Below, in pieces: positions 46,777 through 54,144 of a DNA stretch of 64,000 bases (its first letter is position 1; each line of letters opens with the position of its first letter). Both the position numbers and the translations under genes were made by a program. Origin of the DNA: PGYR01 sp041675005. Lineage in GTDB: Bacteria; Bacteroidota; Ignavibacteria; Kapaibacteriales; UBA2268. The notes below the pieces were generated by a model, which was given only the letters and a program-made list of their open reading frames with translations, had not been told where the DNA came from and ran no database searches. Location: NCBI GenBank assembly GCA_041675005.1, contig JBAYUQ010000015.1:1-64000 (forward strand). The letters run 5' to 3'.

Positions 46777-48087
46777 ATGATAAAAGAAGTTAGTAAATCT
46801 GCCCAGCTATTCGAGCGCAGAAAAGATGTCGTAGCTAACGGAGTTGGGGTATTCAATACAGCAACAGTTAGTCACGCAAAGGGTGCTATTATTACTGAAG
46901 TTGATGGAAGAGAATTAATCGACTTTGCAGGTGGAATTGGAGTTGTTAATGCTGGTCATTGTCCTGAAACAGTAGTAGAGGCTATTCGTGAGCAAGCAGG
47001 TAAATATATACACACTAGTTTTAATGTAGTTACATACGAACCTTATATACAGCTTTGTGAGGAATTAGTAGAAATACTACCTCATGGTGAAAAAACTAAA
47101 GCTATGCTAGTATCAACAGGTGCTGAGGCAGTAGAAAATGCAATAAAAATCGCTCGTCAAGCAACTAAAAGACAAGGCATACTCTGTTTCTCGGACGCAT
47201 ATCATGGTAGAACTATGATGGCTATGTCACTTACAAGTAAAGTCAGCTATAAAATTGACTGTGGTCCATTCGCTCCAGAAGTATATCGACTTCCTTTTCC
47301 CAACTTTTATACAAAAAGTAATGGTAGAAGTATGGAAGAGTTCGTACAAGACGAACTAAATCTCTTACAAGAAAGCACACTTAATTTAGTAGATATTAAT
47401 AATCTTGCTGCAATAATTATAGAACCTATACAAGGTGAAGGTGGGTTTAACCCCGTTCCTAAAGCTTATCTAGAAGGGTTAAGAACATTCTGTGATGAAA
47501 ATGGCGTAATGCTAATAATGGATGAAGTCCAAAGTGGATTTTGTAGAACTGGTCACTGGGCAAGCTGGCAATATTATAATGTCGTTCCAGATATTAGTAC
47601 CTATGCCAAATCAATGGGTTCTGGGCTTCCAATAGCAGCCGTAGTAGGGAAAGCTGAAATAATGGATGCTGCAGCCATTGGGTCTATTGGTGGGACTTAT
47701 ATAGGTAGTCCTATAAGTTGTGCTGCATCTTTAGCAACTATTCAGTACATGAAAGATATCAATCTAAATGAAAAAGCTCTTTTGGTTGGGGATATAATAC
47801 ACACTAGATTGACTAAACTAAAAGAAGAATGTCCTGCAATAGGCGATGTACGCGGAGTTGGAGCAATGGTTGGGATGGAATTCGTTCAGAACGGAGACCC
47901 CAAAACCCCTGATACCACTATCTGTAAGAAAATTGTAGAAGCGTGTTATGAAAACGGACTTATTATACTGAGTGCTGGAACACACAAAAATATTATTAGA
48001 ATACTGTCACCATTAATTATCACTCTAGAAGAGCTAGACAATGGGTTGACAATTTTAGAAACACAAATAAGAAAATTAACAAAATGA
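46777..48087 (+). CDS. Class III aminotransferase, 4-aminobutyrate aminotransferase-like
   Basis: 436 aa from the ATG at 46777. An in-frame TTG at 46735 would add 14 residues (KIIKIFRTLIIKF) absent from the family, so the ATG is preferred. The sequence is close to GabT: ERRKDVVANGVGVFNTATV, DFAGGIGVVNAGHCPETV, AMLVSTGAEAVENAIKIAR, the EPIQGEGGF segment, MDEVQSGFCRTG, and the PLP Lys K278 in YAKSMGSGLPIA. It moves the terminal amino group of an omega-amino acid or diamine to 2-oxoglutarate. First gene of the five-gene cluster; overlaps the amidase by four bases (ATGA). Confidence 0.9.
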   Translation: MIKEVSKSAQLFERRKDVVANGVGVFNTATVSHAKGAIITEVDGRELIDFAGGIGVVNAGHCPETVVEAIREQAGKYIHTSFNVVTYEPYIQLCEELVEILPHGEKTKAMLVSTGAEAVENAIKIARQATKRQGILCFSDAYHGRTMMAMSLTSKVSYKIDCGPFAPEVYRLPFPNFYTKSNGRSMEEFVQDELNLLQESTLNLVDINNLAAIIIEPIQGEGGFNPVPKAYLEGLRTFCDENGVMLIMDEVQSGFCRTGHWASWQYYNVVPDISTYAKSMGSGLPIAAVVGKAEIMDAAAIGSIGGTYIGSPISCAASLATIQYMKDINLNEKALLVGDIIHTRLTKLKEECPAIGDVRGVGAMVGMEFVQNGDPKTPDTTICKKIVEACYENGLIILSAGTHKNIIRILSPLIITLEELDNGLTILETQIRKLTK

Positions 48088-49028
48088 ACCACATGAATAC
48101 GTTCTCGATAGCTGGGATACAAATGAGAGTGTCAGCTGTTACCCCAAATATAGAAATGATGAAGCTTAAGATAGATATAACGATGAATCTATATCCTTGG
48201 ATAGAGATGATAATGTTTAGTGAGCTTTGTGCTTTTGGGCCACTTACCTATCCAGCGCAAGAGTTTCCAAATAGTTTTGAAGAAGAAATGCAAGAAATGG
48301 CTAAGAAATATAACATTTGGTTATTACCTGGTTCTGCATTCGAAAAAAGTGAAGGTAAAATATATAATACAGCTACTGTAATAAATCCAGATGGTGAGAT
48401 TGTAACTAGGTATAGAAAGATGTTCCCATTCTATCCTTATGAAGTTGGTGTTGCACCTGGTCACGAGTTCTGTGTTTTTGATGTACCTGATGTTGGTAGA
48501 TTTGGAGTATCAATTTGCTATGATATGTGGTTCCCAGAGACTACAAGAACACTTGTTAGTATGGGAGCAGAAGTAATACTTCACCCTACATTATCTGGAA
48601 CAATTGATAGAGATATAGAGTTGTCAATTGTTAGAGCAATGGCATCTGTAAACCAATGTTTCTTCTTCGATGTGAATGGATTAGATACTGGTGGGTGCGG
48701 ACGCTCAGTTGTATGCGGCCCAGATGGTAGAGTTTTACATCAATCTGATAGCACGGAAGAAATAATACCATTAGAATTGAACATGGATCACGTAAAGCGT
48801 AGTCGTGAGTTAGGAATACTACGTTTAGGGCAGCCACTGAAAAGTTTTAGAGATCACTTAGGTGAATTTGATATATACCACCGTGGAGCCAAATCAGAAT
48901 ATTTGGATTCATTAGGCCCCTTGATTAAACCAACTAGGTTGGAGACTTTATCAAGATTAAAGATTAAAGAAGATAAAATAATGAATCCTGTGTCCCCTGT
49001 AAGATTTAAAGGAGATGGTTTAGTTTAA
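48084..49028 (+). CDS. Nitrilase-superfamily amidohydrolase
   Basis: 314 aa. Catalytic triad E47 (FSELCAFGP), K112 (YRKMFPFYPYE), C145 (SICYDMWFPET). The KMFPFYPYEVG segment resembles aliphatic amidase/formamidase-type members and not the N-carbamoylputrescine amidases. It hydrolyses a C-N amide bond; substrate unknown. A short second start, ATG at 48093, is possible. ATGA overlap with the aminotransferase before it, 18 nt to the VOC gene after it, so it belongs to the cluster. In this context it could release ammonia from, or deacylate, an amide made by the ATP-grasp ligase. Confidence 0.88.
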   Translation: MNHMNTFSIAGIQMRVSAVTPNIEMMKLKIDITMNLYPWIEMIMFSELCAFGPLTYPAQEFPNSFEEEMQEMAKKYNIWLLPGSAFEKSEGKIYNTATVINPDGEIVTRYRKMFPFYPYEVGVAPGHEFCVFDVPDVGRFGVSICYDMWFPETTRTLVSMGAEVILHPTLSGTIDRDIELSIVRAMASVNQCFFFDVNGLDTGGCGRSVVCGPDGRVLHQSDSTEEIIPLELNMDHVKRSRELGILRLGQPLKSFRDHLGEFDIYHRGAKSEYLDSLGPLIKPTRLETLSRLKIKEDKIMNPVSPVRFKGDGLV

Positions 49029-49046
49029 CTAATTAGGAGAATAATT

Positions 49047-49454
49047 ATGGGCGGAATATTAGCTCAAAAAAGAAATAAGAACGGTACAAGAAAGGATTTT
49101 GTGAGTTGGTTTGAAATACCAGCTATTGATTTCCAACAAGCAGTTAACTTTTACAATTATATCTTCAATATTGAGATGGAACAAGTTGTAAACGAAGATA
49201 GCGCAACTGCATTTTTCCCTGTTACCACTGGAATAGGAGGTGCTATTACATCTGGATTCAATAATGAGACCAGTGCAAGTGGGCCATTGCTATATTTGAA
49301 TGGTGGTGATGATTTGAACCTTGTTCTTAACAAAGTAGAAGATGCGGGTGGAAGAATAATAATGTCTAAAACCCTAATATCAAAAAATGCTGGGTATTTT
49401 GCTGTATTTATTGATTCACAAGGAAATAAATTAGCACTGTATTCTAAGAAGTAA
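49047..49454 (+). CDS. VOC-family (glyoxalase/bleomycin-resistance fold) protein
   Basis: 135 aa, the normal size of a one-domain-pair VOC protein. FVSWFEIPAIDFQQAVNFYNYIFN opens the first beta-alpha-beta-beta-beta unit and YFAVFIDSQGNKLALYSKK closes the second. The metal-binding residues of glyoxalase I are not clearly all present: the end is D-S-Q-G-N-K-L-A-L, as in many uncharacterised VOC members. Sits between the amidase (18 nt) and decarboxylase (3 nt gap), a very tight arrangement implying a role in the same pathway, perhaps on a reactive intermediate. Confidence 0.82.
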   Translation: MGGILAQKRNKNGTRKDFVSWFEIPAIDFQQAVNFYNYIFNIEMEQVVNEDSATAFFPVTTGIGGAITSGFNNETSASGPLLYLNGGDDLNLVLNKVEDAGGRIIMSKTLISKNAGYFAVFIDSQGNKLALYSKK

Positions 49455-49457
49455 TTA

Positions 49458-52187
49458 ATGAAAAAAACTAATATCTCAAGAAAACAATTCTATAACATTA
49501 GTCAACTTCGAATAGACTATTGGAGTCGGTTAAAAGTAGATTCTCATTTACTTAAAGAATCTAACACTACCGCTAATAGCAAGAAGTTAATTAAAACACG
49601 AGTTAGTCATCTAATAGAAGAGTTGACTAACATAGAGTCTTACTTTGCTTTACCTGGCACTATGAGATTGAAGTCTATTAGTACTCTTTTTAAAGAGGGA
49701 GATTATAACTCACTCTCTTACAAAATCAGTGAAACCTGTAAGCAATTAGTTGGCAATAAGCATAATTTGGTGAATGACATATCAATAGAAGATGAGACTG
49801 AGCTTGATCAACTTGAAGAGTTGGAACAAGTTGTCAACCATAGAAAGAATCATTTTGAAGTACTTTTTATAGATCGAGTGTCAGAACAAGAAGAGATAGA
49901 TTTAAAAAATAACTACAGAAATATAAGTGAGAAAAGCGATAAATTCACTTATAATATAATCTTCCAAAATTCATTCCAAGATGCTCTGATAGCACTACTA
50001 TTCAATCACAATATACAATCTGTGATTATACGATTTGCTCCCCAATACTTTTCAAATAGAATCAGTGATGAAATTGTACCTTATGTCAAAAGTATTGAGA
50101 AATATGATTACTCAAAATTGGATGAAATTGAACTAGGTCCAGTATTAGGTGATTTGATTAAAAAGATTAGACCCGAATTAGATGTTTACTATGTAACAGA
50201 TACTTCGCTTAGCAAACTAAAAGATTCAACTCTAAAATGCTTCAGACGTATATTCTACCAATCTGAAGATATACAAGAAATGCACTTGACTCTGCTAAGA
50301 GGAATTGAAGAAAGATACGACACCCCATTTTTTAAAGCTTTAGTTGAATATAGTCAAAAACCAACAGGTGTTTTTCACGCAATGCCCATATCCAGAGGGA
50401 ATTCAGTATTCAAATCAAATTGGATAAATGATTTCGGAGAGTTTTATGGTAGAAATTTATTCCTTGCGGAGACTTCCGCCACAACTGGTGGACTTGATTC
50501 ATTACTAATGCCTACGGGACCGCTGAAAAGAGCGCAGGAAAAAGCCAGAGACGCTTACGGTTCGCTTAATACTTACTTTGTGACCAATGGAACATCTACA
50601 GCTAATAAAATCGTTCTACAAGCTCTAGTAAAGCCGAAAGACGTAGTTTTGATAGATAGAGATTGCCACAAATCACATCACTATGGATTAGTTCTAGCTG
50701 GTGCATATCCCGTTTACTTAGATTCGTACCCTATACAAGAATACTCTATGTACGGAGCTGTCCCTATTGACCATATTGTCAATAAGCTATTAAAGCTAAA
50801 AGAATCAGGACGATTAGACAAAGTAAAAATGCTTTTACTTACAAACTGTACGTTTGATGGTATAGTTTATAATGTAGAAAAAGTGATGCAAAGAGTGCTT
50901 GCAATCAAACCAGATATGATATTCCTTTGGGATGAGGCATGGTTTGCTTTCGCTGGGTTTGGTGTGAACCACAAACAACGAACTGCAATGTTCACTGCTA
51001 AAAGGCTATCCGTAAGATACAAAAGTGAAGAGTATAAACTTAAATACGAACAACATATAGCAGAGCTTAAAAAAGGCGAAACGCCTAGTTTACCTGACCC
51101 CAAATTAGTAAGAGTAAGAGTATATGCGACTCAGAGTACTCATAAAACTTTGAGCAGTTTTAGACAAGGTTCGATGATTCATATATGGGATGAAGATTTC
51201 AGAAGGAAATCTGAGAGTACGTTCCTAGAAGCATATATGACACACACATCTACTTCACCTAACTATCAGATGTTAGCATCCCTTGATATAGGCAGAAGAC
51301 AAGTTCAGCTAGAGGGATTTGAGTTAGTAGAAAATAGTATCGAAATGGCAATGCTATTAAGAGAGAAAATAGTAAATAGCCCACAGCTTAGTAAGTATTT
51401 TGATGTTCTCACGGTGTTTAATTTTATTCCAGATGAAAGAAGAGAGTCAGGACTTCAAGAGTATTACACCAAAGAGTTAGGCTGGAATTTGATGGAAGAT
51501 GCGTGGAGAGATGACGAGTTCGTATTAGACCCAACAAAAATTACTCTTTGTATAGGTAAAACTGGGGTAGATGGCGATACTTTCAAGAACAAATATCTTA
51601 TGGATAAGTTTGGAATACAAATAAACAAGACATCTAGAAATACAGTCCTTTTCATGACGAATATAGGTACTACCAAAGGTAGTGTGTCTTACTTGATAAA
51701 GGCCTTGCTGAATATATCTGAAGAACTAGATGATGAGTTAAAATCATTGAATGACAAAGAATTGGAAATACACGAAAAAAGAATTTGTTCATTGATGAAA
51801 GACGTACCTCCGTTGCCTGACTTTAGTTATTTTCATCATTCATTCCAAGCTGTACCAGGCGTACCGGGCGGTGATATTAGAACGGCTTATTATTTAGCTT
51901 ACAATGAAAAGAACTATGAGTATATACTATTAGAAGATTGTTTGGAAGTGATGAAAGCAGGTCGAACTTTAGTTGCTTCTACTTTCTTAATACCATACCC
52001 TCCGGGATTTCCTGTATTAGTACCGGGTCAAGTAATAAGCGAAGAAATTATAAATTTCATGTTAGCTCTGGACGTAAGTGAAGTTCATGGTTATAATTCA
52101 AATTTAGGAATGAGAATATTTAAAGAAAAAGTTTTAAGAAGAGATCAAATTAATTCATCTATTGGTGGAATCTCCACAATTAAATAA
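49458..52187 (+). CDS. Orn/Lys/Arg decarboxylase-family PLP enzyme
   Basis: 909 aa. The first 330 residues include a receiver-like wing domain as in inducible arginine/lysine decarboxylases, preceded by about 130 residues not recognised. The catalytic part has ETSATTGGLDSLLMPTGP, TNGTSTANKIV, RDCHKSHHYGLVLAG, D492 contacting the PLP ring (WDEAWFAF) and PLP Lys K563 (TQSTHKTLSSF). The C-terminal part has the small-domain signature SYFHHSFQAVPG and PYPPGFPVLVPG. Arg, Lys or Orn could be the substrate; the sequence does not settle it. The long extra N-terminus is unusual for this family. It is 3 nt behind the VOC gene and 11 nt ahead of the ATP-grasp gene. Confidence 0.88.
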   Translation: MKKTNISRKQFYNISQLRIDYWSRLKVDSHLLKESNTTANSKKLIKTRVSHLIEELTNIESYFALPGTMRLKSISTLFKEGDYNSLSYKISETCKQLVGNKHNLVNDISIEDETELDQLEELEQVVNHRKNHFEVLFIDRVSEQEEIDLKNNYRNISEKSDKFTYNIIFQNSFQDALIALLFNHNIQSVIIRFAPQYFSNRISDEIVPYVKSIEKYDYSKLDEIELGPVLGDLIKKIRPELDVYYVTDTSLSKLKDSTLKCFRRIFYQSEDIQEMHLTLLRGIEERYDTPFFKALVEYSQKPTGVFHAMPISRGNSVFKSNWINDFGEFYGRNLFLAETSATTGGLDSLLMPTGPLKRAQEKARDAYGSLNTYFVTNGTSTANKIVLQALVKPKDVVLIDRDCHKSHHYGLVLAGAYPVYLDSYPIQEYSMYGAVPIDHIVNKLLKLKESGRLDKVKMLLLTNCTFDGIVYNVEKVMQRVLAIKPDMIFLWDEAWFAFAGFGVNHKQRTAMFTAKRLSVRYKSEEYKLKYEQHIAELKKGETPSLPDPKLVRVRVYATQSTHKTLSSFRQGSMIHIWDEDFRRKSESTFLEAYMTHTSTSPNYQMLASLDIGRRQVQLEGFELVENSIEMAMLLREKIVNSPQLSKYFDVLTVFNFIPDERRESGLQEYYTKELGWNLMEDAWRDDEFVLDPTKITLCIGKTGVDGDTFKNKYLMDKFGIQINKTSRNTVLFMTNIGTTKGSVSYLIKALLNISEELDDELKSLNDKELEIHEKRICSLMKDVPPLPDFSYFHHSFQAVPGVPGGDIRTAYYLAYNEKNYEYILLEDCLEVMKAGRTLVASTFLIPYPPGFPVLVPGQVISEEIINFMLALDVSEVHGYNSNLGMRIFKEKVLRRDQINSSIGGISTIK

Positions 52188-52198
52188 GGGAAAAGATT

Positions 52199-53950
52199 AT
52201 GAGTGCGAAAAAGAAAGATGTTATTCCAAAGAAAGTGGCGACTCCAAAGAAAGCAGTGACTACTAAAAAAGTAGCTACTACGAAGGCAGCAGCAACTTCA
52301 AAAAAAGTAGCATCACCTAAAAAAGCTGTTGCTCCGAAGAAAGTAACTACACCCAAAAAAGCCGTAGTCCCAAAGAAAGTAACAACACCAAGTAAAGCGG
52401 CATCGCCAAGTAAAGCTCTAACTACAAAGAAGGTAGCAGCTACCAAGAAAGTGGCTAAAAAGAAAACTAAAAAGGTTGCTAAGAAGGGTTCTACGAAAGA
52501 AGTTTTGAATGGCTTACCTGATATAAGAAGATATTTTCATAAGAATGAAATCCCGATTTATTTTATTAGTGCGACTAATTTCAATCTTTTAGGTGCGGAT
52601 GAGTGGATAAAAGGATTCAAATTCATTTCACATATTGAATGTTTTGACGGAGAACACCCTAACGTATTCTCACCAAAAAATGAAATCCCACACGATGAAT
52701 TTACAAGTATCGAAGATATAAATAATTATTTACTTATGCATCCAGAAGTTCAAGACTATCTAGTTACTAGAAAGAAAGGTAGAACTACTGGTAAAGCAAT
52801 GTTCCTAATGTTTAATGAAGAGACAGAAAGGTTAGCAAAAAAGCAGGGCTTAGAGATAATTTTCCCATCCGCTAAGTTGAGAAATTTTTTGGATAACAAA
52901 GTAAACACAAACAGAATCGCTGAAAGAGCTGGCGTACCTTGTGTTCCTTATGTTTTATCTAAAGTAAAAGATTTCCAACATTTGCGAAGAGTCTCATCTG
53001 ATTTGGGTGAAAGTTTAGTTATACAAACTCCTTATGGCGATTCGGGTCATACGACTTTCTTTATTTCAAATGAGACAGAGTACAATAAGCACAAAGAAGA
53101 AATAGAGAAAGAAAAAGAAGTTAAAATAATGAAGCGTATTCGCTGTAAAGGTACAGCGATAGAGGCCTGTGTAACACGCCACGGGACTATAGTTGCTCCT
53201 CTGATGACTGAGTTAGTTGGGTTCAATGAATTGACACCTTACAAAGGTGGGTGGTGTGGTAACGAGATTTACCCTGGTGCCTTTACTCCAGAAATCAGAG
53301 AAAAAGCATCAGATTTCACAAAGAAATTTGGAAATCAGTTAAGAAAAGAAGGTTACAAAGGTTATTTTGAATTAGATTTCTTGATTGATCAAGATAATGG
53401 TGAAATTTATCTAGGTGAGTTGAATCCTCGTGTAACTGGTGCTAGCTCTATTACAAACCATGCTGTTTTTGCATTAGCTGATGCACCTTTATTTATATTC
53501 CACATACTAGAATGGATGAACGTAGAGTATAATATTGATGTAGATAAAATCAATGAAAGATGGGCAAGACAAAGAAACATAGATGAGTGGAGTCAGTTGA
53601 TAATCAAGCATACAGAAGATACTATTGAGTACGTTGCTGAAGCTCCAAGATCTGGTATTTACAAAATGTTTGACAATGGACATATCCAATTTGACAGAAT
53701 GGATACTCATAGAAGAGCAGTTGAATCAGATAAAGAAGCATTTTACTTACATATCTCCAAAGCTGGTGATTACCTTTATGAAGGAGCAGATATGGGTATA
53801 TTAGTTTCAAGAGGAAGAATGATGACCAAAGATTTCAAATTGAATCAAAGGGCTAGGAAATGGATAGAAGCAATTAGAGCCCAATATTCGACTAGACTAA
53901 TCAAAGATAAGAGAATAGAAAAGCATTTGAAAGGTACACTTACTAAGTAA
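52199..53950 (+). CDS. ATP-grasp ligase with a histone-H1-like lysine-rich N-terminal tail
   Basis: 583 aa. Residues 1-103 are almost pure Lys/Ala/Thr/Val/Pro, with repeated TPKKAV, SPKKAV and TTKKVA units of the S/T-P-K-K type found in histone H1 tails. From residue 104 an ATP-grasp fold begins: PSAKLRNFLDNKVNTNRIAERAGVP, VIQTPYGDSGHTTFF, and the metal-binding end YFELDFLIDQDNGEIYLGELNPRVTGASSI. The enzyme part is often labelled biotin carboxylase by similarity, but a ligase joining a carboxylate to an amine is equally compatible. There is no ATG between the tail and the enzyme, so the tail is in the same protein, unless a TTG near 52505 is used. Last gene of the cluster, with a terminator at 53971. 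Confidence 0.85.
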   Translation: MSAKKKDVIPKKVATPKKAVTTKKVATTKAAATSKKVASPKKAVAPKKVTTPKKAVVPKKVTTPSKAASPSKALTTKKVAATKKVAKKKTKKVAKKGSTKEVLNGLPDIRRYFHKNEIPIYFISATNFNLLGADEWIKGFKFISHIECFDGEHPNVFSPKNEIPHDEFTSIEDINNYLLMHPEVQDYLVTRKKGRTTGKAMFLMFNEETERLAKKQGLEIIFPSAKLRNFLDNKVNTNRIAERAGVPCVPYVLSKVKDFQHLRRVSSDLGESLVIQTPYGDSGHTTFFISNETEYNKHKEEIEKEKEVKIMKRIRCKGTAIEACVTRHGTIVAPLMTELVGFNELTPYKGGWCGNEIYPGAFTPEIREKASDFTKKFGNQLRKEGYKGYFELDFLIDQDNGEIYLGELNPRVTGASSITNHAVFALADAPLFIFHILEWMNVEYNIDVDKINERWARQRNIDEWSQLIIKHTEDTIEYVAEAPRSGIYKMFDNGHIQFDRMDTHRRAVESDKEAFYLHISKAGDYLYEGADMGILVSRGRMMTKDFKLNQRARKWIEAIRAQYSTRLIKDKRIEKHLKGTLTK

Positions 53951-53970
53951 TTGCTACTCAGATAAATTTT

Positions 53971-54010
53971 ATAAGCCCAACCAAATTATCTTTTGGTTGG
54001 GCTTATTTTT
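53971..54010. terminator. Terminator ending the aminotransferase-to-ATP-grasp cluster
   Basis: ATAAGCCCAACCAAA, loop TTATC, TTTTGGTTGGGCTTAT then TTTTATTTTA. Perfect 14-bp stem. Confidence 0.92.
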
Positions 54011-54064
54011 ATTTTAAATATTGACGTACCTTTTTACGAGTGTTAAGACAAATAATCTGTGTTT

Positions 54065-54108
54065 CCTCATGTTAACATGGAGGTCGGGAGACGTAAGCAT
54101 TACGCCTC
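54065..54108. repeat. Two adjacent short palindromes
   Basis: CATGTTAACATG (perfect, 54068-54079) and GAGACGTAA-GCA-TTACGCCTC (54088-54108, one mismatch). They lie between the cluster terminator and the end of the BNR-repeat gene. Role unknown; could be another family of intergenic repeats. Confidence 0.5.
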
Positions 54109-54144
54109 TAAATTGATCTAGTGTTTATATTTTATTGGAGTTTT

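Noticed and set aside
52180..52446. 88-codon hydrophobic minus-strand frame
   Set aside because: It mirrors the repetitive Lys-rich coding sequence of the ATP-grasp tail; the Phe/Val/Ala repeats are its complement.
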